A stretch of DNA of 64,000 bases. It comes from a virus. The first letter of the stretch is position 1; every line of letters begins with the position of its first letter. The position numbers were made by a program, and so were the translations under genes. Shown here one piece after another: positions 8,786 to 19,395 of the stretch. The notes under the pieces are model-generated. The model was not told where the DNA came from and made no database searches. It saw only the letters and a list, made by a program, of their open reading frames with translations. Where the stretch lies: the IMG/VR virus record IMGVR_UViG_3300043466_001742, positions 1-64,000 of that record; one strand, 5' to 3'.

Positions 8786-9082
8786 ATGAAAAAAATTGTA
8801 AGATTAACAGAATCAGATTTAACAAGAATCGTAAAGAGAGTAATTAGTGAATCAAATGAAGACCTATATAATATGGCAATACAAAGGATTAAAAAAAACC
8901 CATCAGGTTCATTAAAAGCTGTAAAATCTTACAAACCAAAAAATCAAGAAGAAGAAAACGATAAGAATTTTTACATTACATTTATTGAATCGGTTATAAA
9001 TAAATCACCTATGACACCAGTTGATTACATTGGTAAAAGATTATCATATAATATGAGGTTATTTAATTTAATACCACTTTGA
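8786..9082 (+). CDS. Small protein with capsid-targeting-like N-terminus
   Basis: 98 residues. The N-terminus is a basic amphipathic helix containing SDLTRIVKRVISE, ending in an (I/L)xE site like those cut by T4-type prohead proteases; the rest is charged and unrecognised. Similar N-termini occur in the products at 48592 (-), 48823, 53016 and 58145. It has its own putative late promoter and is closed by a terminator, so it is a monocistronic unit. I infer a capsid-packaged or internal virion protein; unproven. Confidence 0.7.
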   Translation: MKKIVRLTESDLTRIVKRVISESNEDLYNMAIQRIKKNPSGSLKAVKSYKPKNQEEENDKNFYITFIESVINKSPMTPVDYIGKRLSYNMRLFNLIPL

Positions 9083-9090
9083 TTATTTGA

Positions 9091-9118
9091 AACCCCACCC
9101 TCAACAAGTGGGGTTTTT
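9091..9118 (+). terminator. Rho-independent terminator
   Basis: AACCCCAC (9091-9098) pairs with GTGGGGTT (9108-9115), followed by T6. Confidence 0.8.
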
Positions 9119-9156
9119 TATTTATATAAAATAACCAACCCTTATATTTATTTGAT

Positions 9157-9615
9157 ATGGCAAATGGGGTTACATATGGAATAAATTTTCCTTTTAGAGA
9201 ATCTTTTACTGGTAGGTATTTAGATCTTTCAGATACAAGTGATGAGGAAATAAGAACTGATTTAGTCCATCTACTATTAACAAGAAAAGGAACCAGGTAT
9301 TTTCTTCCGGATTTTGGAACAAGATTATATGAATATATTTTTGAACCATTAGATGGGCCAACATTTTCAGACATTGAGGCTGAAATAAGAGATACTGTTG
9401 AAAAATATATTCCAGGAATACAAATTACAAATATTAGTATTACTGACGCTTCAGATGGTGAAGAAAATAAAGGAACATTTGTTAATTCACAAGGAGAACG
9501 AGAATACACAGTCCAAGGTATTGGAGAAAAAGAGCATACAGCGAAAATAAAAATAAATTATAGAGTAACAAATCAAGCATTTGAGTCAACTGATTTTGTT
9601 ATAATCAATATTTAA
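9157..9615 (+). CDS. 25: Baseplate wedge protein gp25-like
   Basis: 152 residues, close to the 132-residue T4 gp25. The fold signature is clear: a central LTRKGTRYFLPDFGTRLYEY followed by EAEIRDTVEKYIPGI matches the GPW/gp25 family, which joins the baseplate wedge to the sheath. It opens the structural block, after a terminator and a TATTTATTTG box at 9145. The ATG lies 12 nt after the box start. Confidence 0.88.
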   Translation: MANGVTYGINFPFRESFTGRYLDLSDTSDEEIRTDLVHLLLTRKGTRYFLPDFGTRLYEYIFEPLDGPTFSDIEAEIRDTVEKYIPGIQITNISITDASDGEENKGTFVNSQGEREYTVQGIGEKEHTAKIKINYRVTNQAFESTDFVIINI

Positions 9616-9619
9616 TAGT

Positions 9620-11458
9620 ATGGCGGAAAAGAAAATATCATACACAGCTAGGGACTTTCAAACAATAAGAACCGAGTTAATCAATTTTACAAGAACTTAT
9701 TACCCAGACCTTATTCAGAATTTCAATGATGCTGGGGTGTTTTCTGTTCTTATGGACTTAAATGCGGCAGTAACGGACAATCTACATTTCCAAATAGATA
9801 GGAGTATTCAAGAAACCGTATTACAATACGCACAACAAAAATCATCAATTTACAATATAGCAAGAACTTATGGATTAAAAATACCAGGACAAAGACCATC
9901 AGTTGCATTAGTTGATTTTTCAATCACAGTTCCGGCTTTTGGTGATAAGGAAGATTTAAGATACTGTGGTGTTTTAAGAAGAGGATCACAAGCGTCCGGA
10001 GCGGGACAACCATTTGAGACCGTATATGATATTGACTTTGCATCACCAATTAATGCTGAAGGATCACCAAATAGATTAAAAATACCAAATTTTGATGCAA
10101 ACGGAAAGTTATTAAATTATACAATTACAAAAAGAGAAGTTGTTGTAAATGGTATTACCAAAGTATTCAAAAGAGTAATTACACCAAATGATGTAAAACC
10201 TTATTTTGAATTATTTTTACCAGAAAAAAATGTTTTGGGTATTACAAGTGTTATTTTAAAAGACGGAACACAATATACTAATATTCCAGAACCACAAGAA
10301 TTTTTAGGTCTTGATAATAGATGGTATGAAGTAAAAGCTCTCGCTGAAGATAGGGTGTTTATTGAAGACCCAACAAAAGTATCAGACCAACCTGGAATTA
10401 AAGTTGGTAAATATGTTACAACAAATACAAAATTCATATCGGAATATACTCCGGAAGGTTATTTAAAAATGACATTTGGTGGTGGAAACATTTCGGCTGA
10501 AGAACAATTAAGAGAATTTGCAAGAACCGGAAATTCTTTTGATTTGAATAAGTATTCAAATAATTTAGCATTGGGTTCGGCATTAAAGTCAAACTCTACT
10601 TTGTTTATTCAATATAGAATTGGTGGCGGACAAGCATCAAATCTTGGTGCAAATGTTATAACACAAATTGGTACTGTTTCATTTTTTGTTAATGGTCCAT
10701 CTGAAAGTGTAAATAGAAGTGTAATTAACACATTGAGATGTAATAATGTGACGGCAGCTATTGGGGGTGCAAACGCACCAACAACAGAAGATGTTAGACA
10801 AATGGTTTCGTTTAACTTTGCGGCACAAAATAGAGCAACAACGATTAACGATTATGAGTCATTAATTAGAACAATGCCATCACAATTTGGAGCTCCAGCA
10901 AAAGTATCAATCACAGAAGAAAATAATAAGATTAAAATTAAAATGTTGTCATTTGACGCTAGTGGTAATTTAACTGACACAATATCAAACACATTAAAAA
11001 ATAATGTCGCCAATTATCTTTCAAATTATAGAATGATAAATGATTATATTTCCATTGAAAGTGCAAATCCGATTGATTTATCTATTGATGTTGATGTTGT
11101 TTTGGATGCGACACAAAACCAAGGTGCGCTTGTGTCTAAACTCATTAATTTGGTTACAACATTCTTTAGCCCTACAACAAGACAATTGGGTCAAAATGTT
11201 AATGTATCAGAATTGAGAAGAATTATTCAAAACGAAAATGGTATTGTTAGTATTTCAGATATTAGATTCTACAATAAAGTTGGGGGTCAATATTCATCAA
11301 ATCAAACATCACAAAGATATTCTGATGCGGCAACAAAACAAATTCAGTTAATTAACGACACAATTTTTGCCGAACCAACACAGATTTATCAAATTAGATT
11401 CCCAAACAAAGATATTAATGTTAGGGTAATTAATCTAAAAACCGTGAATTTTTCATAA
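9620..11458 (+). CDS. 6: Baseplate wedge protein gp6-like (baseplate J family)
   Basis: 612 residues, similar to T4 gp6 (660). The N-terminus (YTARDFQTIRTELINFTRTY) and the middle section with TTINDYESLIRTMP are typical of gpJ/gp6 proteins that form the iris around the tail hub. It starts 4 nt after gp25. The C-terminal part (about 420-600) resembles the repeated alpha/beta region seen in these proteins. Confidence 0.85.
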   Translation: MAEKKISYTARDFQTIRTELINFTRTYYPDLIQNFNDAGVFSVLMDLNAAVTDNLHFQIDRSIQETVLQYAQQKSSIYNIARTYGLKIPGQRPSVALVDFSITVPAFGDKEDLRYCGVLRRGSQASGAGQPFETVYDIDFASPINAEGSPNRLKIPNFDANGKLLNYTITKREVVVNGITKVFKRVITPNDVKPYFELFLPEKNVLGITSVILKDGTQYTNIPEPQEFLGLDNRWYEVKALAEDRVFIEDPTKVSDQPGIKVGKYVTTNTKFISEYTPEGYLKMTFGGGNISAEEQLREFARTGNSFDLNKYSNNLALGSALKSNSTLFIQYRIGGGQASNLGANVITQIGTVSFFVNGPSESVNRSVINTLRCNNVTAAIGGANAPTTEDVRQMVSFNFAAQNRATTINDYESLIRTMPSQFGAPAKVSITEENNKIKIKMLSFDASGNLTDTISNTLKNNVANYLSNYRMINDYISIESANPIDLSIDVDVVLDATQNQGALVSKLINLVTTFFSPTTRQLGQNVNVSELRRIIQNENGIVSISDIRFYNKVGGQYSSNQTSQRYSDAATKQIQLINDTIFAEPTQIYQIRFPNKDINVRVINLKTVNFS

Positions 11459-11532
11459 TAATTTATTTATTGGGTTTTAATCTTATTTTTCTAAAATAGG
11501 AAATAAACTATTTATCAAAAAAGTAGAATTTA

Positions 11533-14500
11533 ATGCCCAAATCATATAGAATAAGAACCGAAATTGGTCAAGACAAATACATAAATGTCAAGTTAGAACA
11601 AGATTTTGACCAGTTAGAGATACTTTCACTAAAAATAAATGAATCTGACATTTATACAAGAGTTTGTTCTGACTATGGTGTTGTTGTTGGTAGGGTATTG
11701 GTAAATGGTGGTTTTGGGGTTCCAAACGCTAAAGTATCTGTTTTCGTTCCATTAACACAAGAGGATGAAACAAATCCAATAATCTCTGAGTTATATCCAT
11801 ATAAAAATTTATCAGACTTAAATGAAGAAGGTTATAGATATAATTTATTACCAAAAGACCCATCTTATTCGGTTCATGCCGCAACAGGAACATTCCCAAC
11901 AAGACAAGAAGTTTTACTAGATCAATCATATATTGAAGTGTATGATAAGTATTATAAGTTTTCGGTAAAGACAAATGATAGTGGTGACTTTATGATATTT
12001 GGCGTTCCAACCGGAACTCAAACATTGGTAATGGATGTTGATTTATCGGACATTGGTTGTTTTTCATTATCACCACAAGATTTAATCGACGCCGGTGTTG
12101 CTAGTCCGTCACAAGTAAATGGGAATAGATTTAAATCGTCTTCAAACCTAAGTGAATTACCACAAATTAAAACTTTAAATAGAGTTGTTGAAGTTTCACC
12201 ATTTTGGGGTGATGTTGATATTTGTCAATTTGGTATTACAAGAGTTGATTTTGATTTAACGGCCGAAGCAAATATTAAAATTGAACCAACAGCGGTTTTT
12301 ATGGGTTCAATTGTTTCGACAACAAATGAAGATGCGATTAAAAGAAATTGCAAACCAAAAAATGATACTGGTAATATGTGTGATTTAATTGCAGGTCCTG
12401 GACAAATATTGGCAATTAGGCAAACAATTTTTACTGACAACAACGGAAATCCAGCATTGGAAGAATTTAAATTTGAAGAGGGTGGAAAATTAATTGATGA
12501 GAATGGAACATGGATGATTAATATTCCTATGAATATTAATTATGTTATAACAAATGAGTTTGGACAACAAGTCATTTCAAACGACCCTAAAAAAGGAATA
12601 CCAACTAAAGGAAAATATAGATTTAAAATCAAATGGCAAAACGAACAAGGAATTCAAAATGATTTTTTAAGAGGTAATTTTCTTGTCCCAAATATAAAAG
12701 AACACGGATGGACATCATCTGGGAACGACCCATTTAATCCTAATTCAGCGTCTCAAGTAACAGTAACATTACCAGCTGGAACTGTAACAGGATCAACAAT
12801 ACCAGTAGTTGGGACTGGTGGTTATTTACTTGAAGATACAATAAATTCATCAAATTTAACAGTTATAATAAACGGACAACCATATTTTGGTGATACAACA
12901 TCAATACCGGTTACCGCTGGCGACACAATTCAGTTTATCTCAAACCCAATTGATGACACACAATCACAGACATTTAATATTACTTTTTTACCACAAAATT
13001 ATTTTGAAGTGTTAAAATCATACGCCTTTAGTTTGGATTGGGATGATTATGCGGATAAACAATCGGCAATTGATTGTGAAGATACTTTTTATGAATTTAA
13101 TTATAATAAAGTATATACTGTAAGTTCGTTTATTGATAGATATAAAAATGGTAAAGGAAGATCAAGACATTTGGGTATAAAAGAAATAACAAATAGAGCT
13201 TGTCAGAGTGAAAATAATAAATTTCCAGTAAATGACCTACAAAGAAATTTTGATTTTATTGAGTTTGTCGTAAGTATATTATTGTTTATTTTAAAATTTC
13301 CAATAATAATTCTAATATCTTTAGCACATTTTATTGCGGCAATTTGGCCAATTTTTAAATGGGTTATTGTAATATTCATCCCATTATTACTAACTTATCT
13401 AATAATACAAGCGGCGAGTAATGTTGCAGGTGCCGTACCCTTTGCTCTAGGTCAGTTAATTGGTAATCTTTTAGCTATTGTGATTTATTCAGCAATATTA
13501 GCCTTTTTTTTAATAAAAATAGCACCAAAAATTATAGCAAAAAAAGGGTTCTCAAAAATTGCATTACCTATGATTTCATATCCAGATTGTGATGCTTGTC
13601 CGTGTGAAGATAGGGGATCAGATTTTGATGAAGTTGAAAGTTTTGCATCTGGAACAGGCGAAGGTAATTTTTCAAAATTAGCTAATATTAGTACATCAAC
13701 AAATTACCAATGTGGTAGAGATACGGCAAATTATAATAGAAATCCATATTTAAATAAGTTGTATGAGGATGAGTGCCCAACTAGTGTAACATTAGAAGCG
13801 ACAAATAGTTATAATCAAATTTTTTCTGGTGTTGACGATCCTGCAGTTTCTTGGAGAAGAGGTTCAAGATCTTTTATAACAAGAAACGAAGATTGTAATC
13901 GTCGTAGGGATGAATTCGGTTATCCTGTTACAGAACCTTGGCCACAAAAATTAAATTCATTTAATTTGAGGGATAAATATTTTGATAGTGCCTCATCAAG
14001 TATTGGTGGTATTAATCAAATTACAACAAGTGTTAATGGGTCACCAAATTTTAAAGACCAAATCGTTATTTTACTTTGTGATGTTGGAATGACATCAGAA
14101 TTCCAATCCGGAGATTTATTAACATTTCAAAATCCAGCATTATCACCAGACTTAATAAGATTAACAGGATTAACAGACTCAACTGGTGGAACAATAACAA
14201 ATGAATTTGGAACTTCATCTATAACTGGTACAACAACAACCGGAACAACAATATCAAAAACAATTTGGTATGCTAATCCTAATAATCCTAATAATAGTTT
14301 ATCAACAACAATACAAATCATACAAACAGGGAATACAAAAACAAATTATAAATTTGTTAGTGATATTGAATATTTCCAAGTAGTGACTGGGATGACAACT
14401 CAGGAATTTTTAAATAAAAGTAACTTAACAAGAGGTTCTTTTCCAAGTGAATATCTTTTACATAGAATAAGATATAATTATGAACAATTTGATGGAAACG

Positions 14501-16863
14501 ATGATTATACCCAAAGTTGGTCTTCTTTATTTACACAATGCCAACAGTGGGACCAGTTAAGTATTTTGGTATTAGTTAGAGGTGTGGATCCTTACACTGA
14601 AAAACAAAATATAACATATGGTTTAGGTCGAATATTTGGTTATTCAAATCATAACCAAGTCCAAGTTTCAGGTAAATTTAAATTAAATTATCCAATTAGA
14701 GGTTATTCTGATGGGTTAAAACCAATTGAACATAATACTAATGATAATTCACCAAGTGTTTCACCAACGGATAGAAAAAATTATTATCCATCATTTACCT
14801 TTACTCCAGACACTATGTTGTTCTCTCAATATACGAATACAAACTCAAAATTACCATATTATTATTTATCAACAGATAGGAATAATTCTAATTTACCTGG
14901 TAATTATAGACCAGATTTAGGATTAGCAACAAATTTAAATTTAAATAATCTTATTGTACCAACAACAAATAGACTTAATCAAAACCTTTCGTTTGGTGGA
15001 GACTTCAAGGTATATAACCTAATGCTACCTTTTAGAAATTCACTGTCAAACCCAAATAATCGTCAAGATGATCAACTCACAGATTCAACAGGACCACAAA
15101 ATACAGCAGGTAATGATTTAATATCTCCATTAGAATCTTACTATGTTGGTGGTGGTTCATTTTTAATAAGTCCAAGATTAAGATCTGATCGATTTATTGG
15201 TGGTGATTACGATCGGAGTCCTGTTTATTGGTGGTTATATTCACCTGGTTATCACACATATTCTACACTACCAGGTGTTAATTTTAATAACCCACAAGGT
15301 ATTATTATGAGAAGTGATAGACTACCAACATCAACGAATAGTGAAGGATCTGTTGGTAATCCAAATACAAGTTTTGCACTACACCAAAATAATAGTTTTG
15401 CAATATACAAAATACCAAATGAGGGTATATTATCGGCACCACTTTCAACAACATCCACAAGTCCAGATTCAACCGGAGTATCACAAGATTTAGATTATTC
15501 TGGTGCGATTGGAACATCAATTGTGGAATCTTTAAGTTGTAATGGGTTAGTTGAGTTAAAATGTTATACTGGTTCTGGTGTTAATTTTGGTATAAATCAA
15601 GAATGTTCAAAAGATGATAAAGTAAAGGGTGGTTGCTATTATCTATTAAACAAACCATATATATCTAGTATTGACGACGACATAAAATTATTTTTAGAAT
15701 GGTCTGCAAGGTTTAGAATAAATTTTGCCGCATGTCGTGGTGTATTTAGTCATATGTTCCAAAACAATTGGATAAATGGTGTATTATATATGCCAACATT
15801 TAATAAAGGAACAATATTTAATATAACAGGACAAGTAACTAATTATGAATATTGTAATGATATTATTATTTTTAACGATATAAGTAATAATTTCTATTAT
15901 AGAAGCTCCCCATGGGATGGAACCAATTTTATTGGTGCATTACCACCAGCACCAACTTCTGCATTACCAGGTTTATTACCAGCACCACAATCAGACAAGT
16001 CACAAAATGAAAAACAAATACTATTTCCAACAACAATTATGGATTTGGGTAATAGAGATGAGTTTATTGCTGAAATATGTGCAAACCCAACTTTTTCTGG
16101 TGAATATTTAATTAACACCATAAAAAGTAGCACATATAATGATAATTCAGATTTGTTACAATTAGGTATTGTTTCTAGATTATTAAATTCTACTTGGGCA
16201 CAACAATTACTTAGTGTTGGGGACGCCTCAGTTAATCAGTTCTTTTCAAGAGAAGGGGACAGAATTGATGGTGATTTTGCACAATCATTTTCTATAAATT
16301 CTGAATATGAAATAAATCCATTTATAAGTGGGAATTATCCGGATAATCAAATTTATCTTGGTGAAGATACATCTGGAAAACCTGTTTTTGGTATTTTTTA
16401 TGATTTAAATGAACAACAATATAAAAATAGAAGAGCGGTAAGTCCCGGTGTTTCAATATATAATATTTCACCACTATTACAAGATTATTATGGATACCAA
16501 TCAACACAAGAAGTCCCTAATTATAAGTGGAAATTAAATTCAAATACAAGTATTTTTGGTAATGAAACCAACAATTGGTACACAACTTCACCATTTTATA
16601 AAAAGAAATATCAACAATTTGATGCAAGTTCTGGAGATTATTTTACAACACCAACATCAACTTCGCCAGCGATAAATTTAGGTTTTATAACCAATTTTAC
16701 ACCATTTTATAGTTTTACCGGAACCTTAACACCAGAACCAAATGGTGGGACTTCAACACCATTTTTAGTTGGTGGGCCAAATCATTTCTACTTTGGTTTA
16801 AAAAATGGTAAAACAGCACTAAATCGGTTCATAAAAACATATTTAGAAACAGAGGAAGACTAA
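11533..16863 (+). CDS. Giant baseplate-associated structural protein with internal membrane-like segment
   Basis: 1776 residues, the largest gene in the window. Residues about 40-170 look like a carboxypeptidase regulatory-like (CNA-B type) beta domain, with GRVLVNGGFGVPNAKVSVFV and a later SGDFMIFGVPTGTQTL. Residues about 575-675 are strongly hydrophobic and contain several possible membrane helices, very unusual inside a tail protein. The remainder is Asn/Ser/Thr-rich, typical of fibre or baseplate surfaces. It lies between gp6 and the fibre genes and overlaps the next gene by one nt (TAATG). A TATTTATC box lies at 11509. Exact T4 counterpart not identified. Confidence 0.75.
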   Translation: MPKSYRIRTEIGQDKYINVKLEQDFDQLEILSLKINESDIYTRVCSDYGVVVGRVLVNGGFGVPNAKVSVFVPLTQEDETNPIISELYPYKNLSDLNEEGYRYNLLPKDPSYSVHAATGTFPTRQEVLLDQSYIEVYDKYYKFSVKTNDSGDFMIFGVPTGTQTLVMDVDLSDIGCFSLSPQDLIDAGVASPSQVNGNRFKSSSNLSELPQIKTLNRVVEVSPFWGDVDICQFGITRVDFDLTAEANIKIEPTAVFMGSIVSTTNEDAIKRNCKPKNDTGNMCDLIAGPGQILAIRQTIFTDNNGNPALEEFKFEEGGKLIDENGTWMINIPMNINYVITNEFGQQVISNDPKKGIPTKGKYRFKIKWQNEQGIQNDFLRGNFLVPNIKEHGWTSSGNDPFNPNSASQVTVTLPAGTVTGSTIPVVGTGGYLLEDTINSSNLTVIINGQPYFGDTTSIPVTAGDTIQFISNPIDDTQSQTFNITFLPQNYFEVLKSYAFSLDWDDYADKQSAIDCEDTFYEFNYNKVYTVSSFIDRYKNGKGRSRHLGIKEITNRACQSENNKFPVNDLQRNFDFIEFVVSILLFILKFPIIILISLAHFIAAIWPIFKWVIVIFIPLLLTYLIIQAASNVAGAVPFALGQLIGNLLAIVIYSAILAFFLIKIAPKIIAKKGFSKIALPMISYPDCDACPCEDRGSDFDEVESFASGTGEGNFSKLANISTSTNYQCGRDTANYNRNPYLNKLYEDECPTSVTLEATNSYNQIFSGVDDPAVSWRRGSRSFITRNEDCNRRRDEFGYPVTEPWPQKLNSFNLRDKYFDSASSSIGGINQITTSVNGSPNFKDQIVILLCDVGMTSEFQSGDLLTFQNPALSPDLIRLTGLTDSTGGTITNEFGTSSITGTTTTGTTISKTIWYANPNNPNNSLSTTIQIIQTGNTKTNYKFVSDIEYFQVVTGMTTQEFLNKSNLTRGSFPSEYLLHRIRYNYEQFDGNDDYTQSWSSLFTQCQQWDQLSILVLVRGVDPYTEKQNITYGLGRIFGYSNHNQVQVSGKFKLNYPIRGYSDGLKPIEHNTNDNSPSVSPTDRKNYYPSFTFTPDTMLFSQYTNTNSKLPYYYLSTDRNNSNLPGNYRPDLGLATNLNLNNLIVPTTNRLNQNLSFGGDFKVYNLMLPFRNSLSNPNNRQDDQLTDSTGPQNTAGNDLISPLESYYVGGGSFLISPRLRSDRFIGGDYDRSPVYWWLYSPGYHTYSTLPGVNFNNPQGIIMRSDRLPTSTNSEGSVGNPNTSFALHQNNSFAIYKIPNEGILSAPLSTTSTSPDSTGVSQDLDYSGAIGTSIVESLSCNGLVELKCYTGSGVNFGINQECSKDDKVKGGCYYLLNKPYISSIDDDIKLFLEWSARFRINFAACRGVFSHMFQNNWINGVLYMPTFNKGTIFNITGQVTNYEYCNDIIIFNDISNNFYYRSSPWDGTNFIGALPPAPTSALPGLLPAPQSDKSQNEKQILFPTTIMDLGNRDEFIAEICANPTFSGEYLINTIKSSTYNDNSDLLQLGIVSRLLNSTWAQQLLSVGDASVNQFFSREGDRIDGDFAQSFSINSEYEINPFISGNYPDNQIYLGEDTSGKPVFGIFYDLNEQQYKNRRAVSPGVSIYNISPLLQDYYGYQSTQEVPNYKWKLNSNTSIFGNETNNWYTTSPFYKKKYQQFDASSGDYFTTPTSTSPAINLGFITNFTPFYSFTGTLTPEPNGGTSTPFLVGGPNHFYFGLKNGKTALNRFIKTYLETEED

Positions 16864-18599
16864 TGGGAATAGATAATACAACAACAATAGTATTAGGAAG
16901 TGAAAGATTTAAATCATCACAAGATACTAATTTGTCATTGGATGTCAGTTTGAATGGTAATCAAAAAGAAATTATTGAATTTGACAGAAATGTTGATTTA
17001 AGCTTACAAACTGTTTTTGACGAAGAACGACAATCATCAACAGTATTTAGACCAAGTTGTAAATATTCTTTTATATTTCAAAATGAGTTTATTGGGAAAA
17101 CAACTTATGCACCATTTAGAAACAATCTTTATTATACAAATGCAATAAAAAATAAAGTTTCCCAAATTACAAATCCAAATATTCCTTGGCAGGGCTATCC
17201 CCAATATTTTGAATTTGATTTAATAAGAACTGACAACAACACCGTTGGTTATACCAAACCACCAAATAACCATTTAACTTTTATTAACAAAAGTGCTAGC
17301 ACATATAACTGGTCACATTATATAACATATGTCTATGATAATGACTACAATAAACCATTATACGCTATTGATCCCCAAACTCAAACATCTTGGTATTGGA
17401 CAGCAAATGACGGACTACCATTTAGGATTTCAGTTGGTACGGATCAAAACCAAAATGAAATATCGTTTAAATGTCCGGTAAAACACGGACTACAATCTGG
17501 TGAGTATGTAAAATTACCATTTAGCTACAATGGGAATAGTATATTTCAAGTAAGTAGTATTGGTGATGTTGGATATGGTAGTGATTTATACATATTTAAT
17601 ATTGATAATGTTGGTTATACCGGAACCACATTCCAAACTGGAACAATTGGTAGTTTTAAGAGAATAATAAATAATGAGAATATCAAAGAAACAACCTCAA
17701 AATATTATGTAAGAAAACATAAAGTTTTAACAAATGCTGATTGTGCGGTATTGGTTAAGGCTGGGTTTGAACTTAATAATTTTAGGTCAAAATCAAAACT
17801 TGAAAAAGCCGTAATTACACCAGATGGTGTTGAAAGAACATCAATAAAAGAAGGAAATCAAAGTTATACACTTTCGTTTAATTGTGATATTGACATTAAC
17901 TCATTGAGAGATAATCAAAAAAGACCAATAACAGAATTACACTTTACAACAATTTGGAAAGGGTATTTTGGTTGGACCAAAAATCTAAAACAAGGTTTTG
18001 ATTTTAATGCTCCATTGGTTAATAACCTACCAAATAGTTGGTGGGATCAAACAAATCCATTATCATCAACAGGTATTCCACAATTACAATATAACTCATC
18101 AACATTACCACCTGAAGGTCCATTTTATTATAATGGCGATTTAAATGTTGGTGATGTTATTGATGGTTCATATTGTGAATGGAATGATTATGAACAAAAT
18201 GAAAGGGTTATATCAGAAATTAACCATAAAATAACATTTAACGGTACTTTCTTTGAAGTTCCATCAGATTCACCATCAACAAATCCACTTGGGTATTATT
18301 ATAGACCACATTCAGCATTAACAATTAGAGTATTTTCTGATTATATTGAGGAAGCACCAAGAGACGGTGTTTTAGGTGTTCCGGATTATGCTTACTATTC
18401 GGATTTATCAAATAGTTTTAGGTGGAGAGACATTTATACTTATGGCTTTATTGACACATCAGATATTGGTGTGGATTATCCATTTTTGAACGGAAAACAT
18501 TATCCATACGCTAATTATATATTTAGAGTTTATCCAGAAGGTATTAACCTACAAAACATAAATGAAATTGTAACACCTACCGAAGATGAGTGTGAATAA
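16863..18599 (+). CDS. Structural protein, probably baseplate
   Basis: 578 residues, unrecognised. Rich in Asn, Tyr, Thr and Pro with a beta-strand pattern and no signal or membrane segment. The start codon overlaps the preceding stop (TAATG), and the next gene begins 14 nt inside this one, so it is translated as part of the structural chain. By position it is likely a baseplate or fibre-attachment component. Confidence 0.7.
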   Translation: MGIDNTTTIVLGSERFKSSQDTNLSLDVSLNGNQKEIIEFDRNVDLSLQTVFDEERQSSTVFRPSCKYSFIFQNEFIGKTTYAPFRNNLYYTNAIKNKVSQITNPNIPWQGYPQYFEFDLIRTDNNTVGYTKPPNNHLTFINKSASTYNWSHYITYVYDNDYNKPLYAIDPQTQTSWYWTANDGLPFRISVGTDQNQNEISFKCPVKHGLQSGEYVKLPFSYNGNSIFQVSSIGDVGYGSDLYIFNIDNVGYTGTTFQTGTIGSFKRIINNENIKETTSKYYVRKHKVLTNADCAVLVKAGFELNNFRSKSKLEKAVITPDGVERTSIKEGNQSYTLSFNCDIDINSLRDNQKRPITELHFTTIWKGYFGWTKNLKQGFDFNAPLVNNLPNSWWDQTNPLSSTGIPQLQYNSSTLPPEGPFYYNGDLNVGDVIDGSYCEWNDYEQNERVISEINHKITFNGTFFEVPSDSPSTNPLGYYYRPHSALTIRVFSDYIEEAPRDGVLGVPDYAYYSDLSNSFRWRDIYTYGFIDTSDIGVDYPFLNGKHYPYANYIFRVYPEGINLQNINEIVTPTEDECE

Positions 18600-19395
18600 A
18601 ATAAAAATTGTTCTTCCAGATACTAACAAGTATGTTAATGTTCCCGTTGAATTAAATTGGGATTTTATGGGTAGGGATGATAGTATTGAAGAATATCAAA
18701 AAAAGATGGTAAAGGAAGTTATTGGGATTGCCAATGATTTTGAAACATTAAGATTTACACATAATCAATTTTTAAATCAATCAACAGAAATAAATTATGA
18801 GTTTTCATTTTTTGATAATTCGCAACCAATAACCGCAAGCACATTAACAATCTCCAATTGGGATATATCATATCAAAATCAAGGATTTACACCTTCAGAT
18901 ATTTATTATTTTACAAAACCATTCACAAAGTCGTTCTTTAAGTTGGATTTTTATGACACACCGGAAGACAAAACGCAAACTTTGTATTTCTCAATAATAT
19001 TACCGGTTCAACAAGGCCAGACCGAAAGTGTTTCACTTTCATCATTATTACCAAATGTTGATATTAAGAAACCAAAATTTGCCTTGGATTATATTGGAGA
19101 TAAGGAAGGGTTTTTTATTTATTGGTTAAGAAAAAGAGATTTTATAAACATTAATGAGTTTTATATGTCAGCAAAATTCTTTAATGGAAGACGAGGGGTT
19201 TATGCGACAATGACAAATAAAGTCCAACCACAAATCTTACCATCAAGATTTAATTTCTTGGGTAGCGATTATTTTTACTATAAAGTTAATTTGAACTATA
19301 ACACAAAAACATATGAGGTTTTTGAAACCTCAACAAACACGAGGGTTGGAGATACTCCAAATCCGATAAAATGGTATGAATATGTAAATCCATAA
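18586..19395 (+). CDS. Structural protein, probably baseplate
   Basis: 269 residues. The N-terminus (KIKIVLPDTNKYVNVPVELN) is followed by a mixed region and a beta-rich C-terminal half. Not assigned to a family. It overlaps the preceding gene by 14 nt and the following one by 1 nt, so co-translation with the baseplate set is likely. Confidence 0.7.
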   Translation: MSVNKIKIVLPDTNKYVNVPVELNWDFMGRDDSIEEYQKKMVKEVIGIANDFETLRFTHNQFLNQSTEINYEFSFFDNSQPITASTLTISNWDISYQNQGFTPSDIYYFTKPFTKSFFKLDFYDTPEDKTQTLYFSIILPVQQGQTESVSLSSLLPNVDIKKPKFALDYIGDKEGFFIYWLRKRDFININEFYMSAKFFNGRRGVYATMTNKVQPQILPSRFNFLGSDYFYYKVNLNYNTKTYEVFETSTNTRVGDTPNPIKWYEYVNP

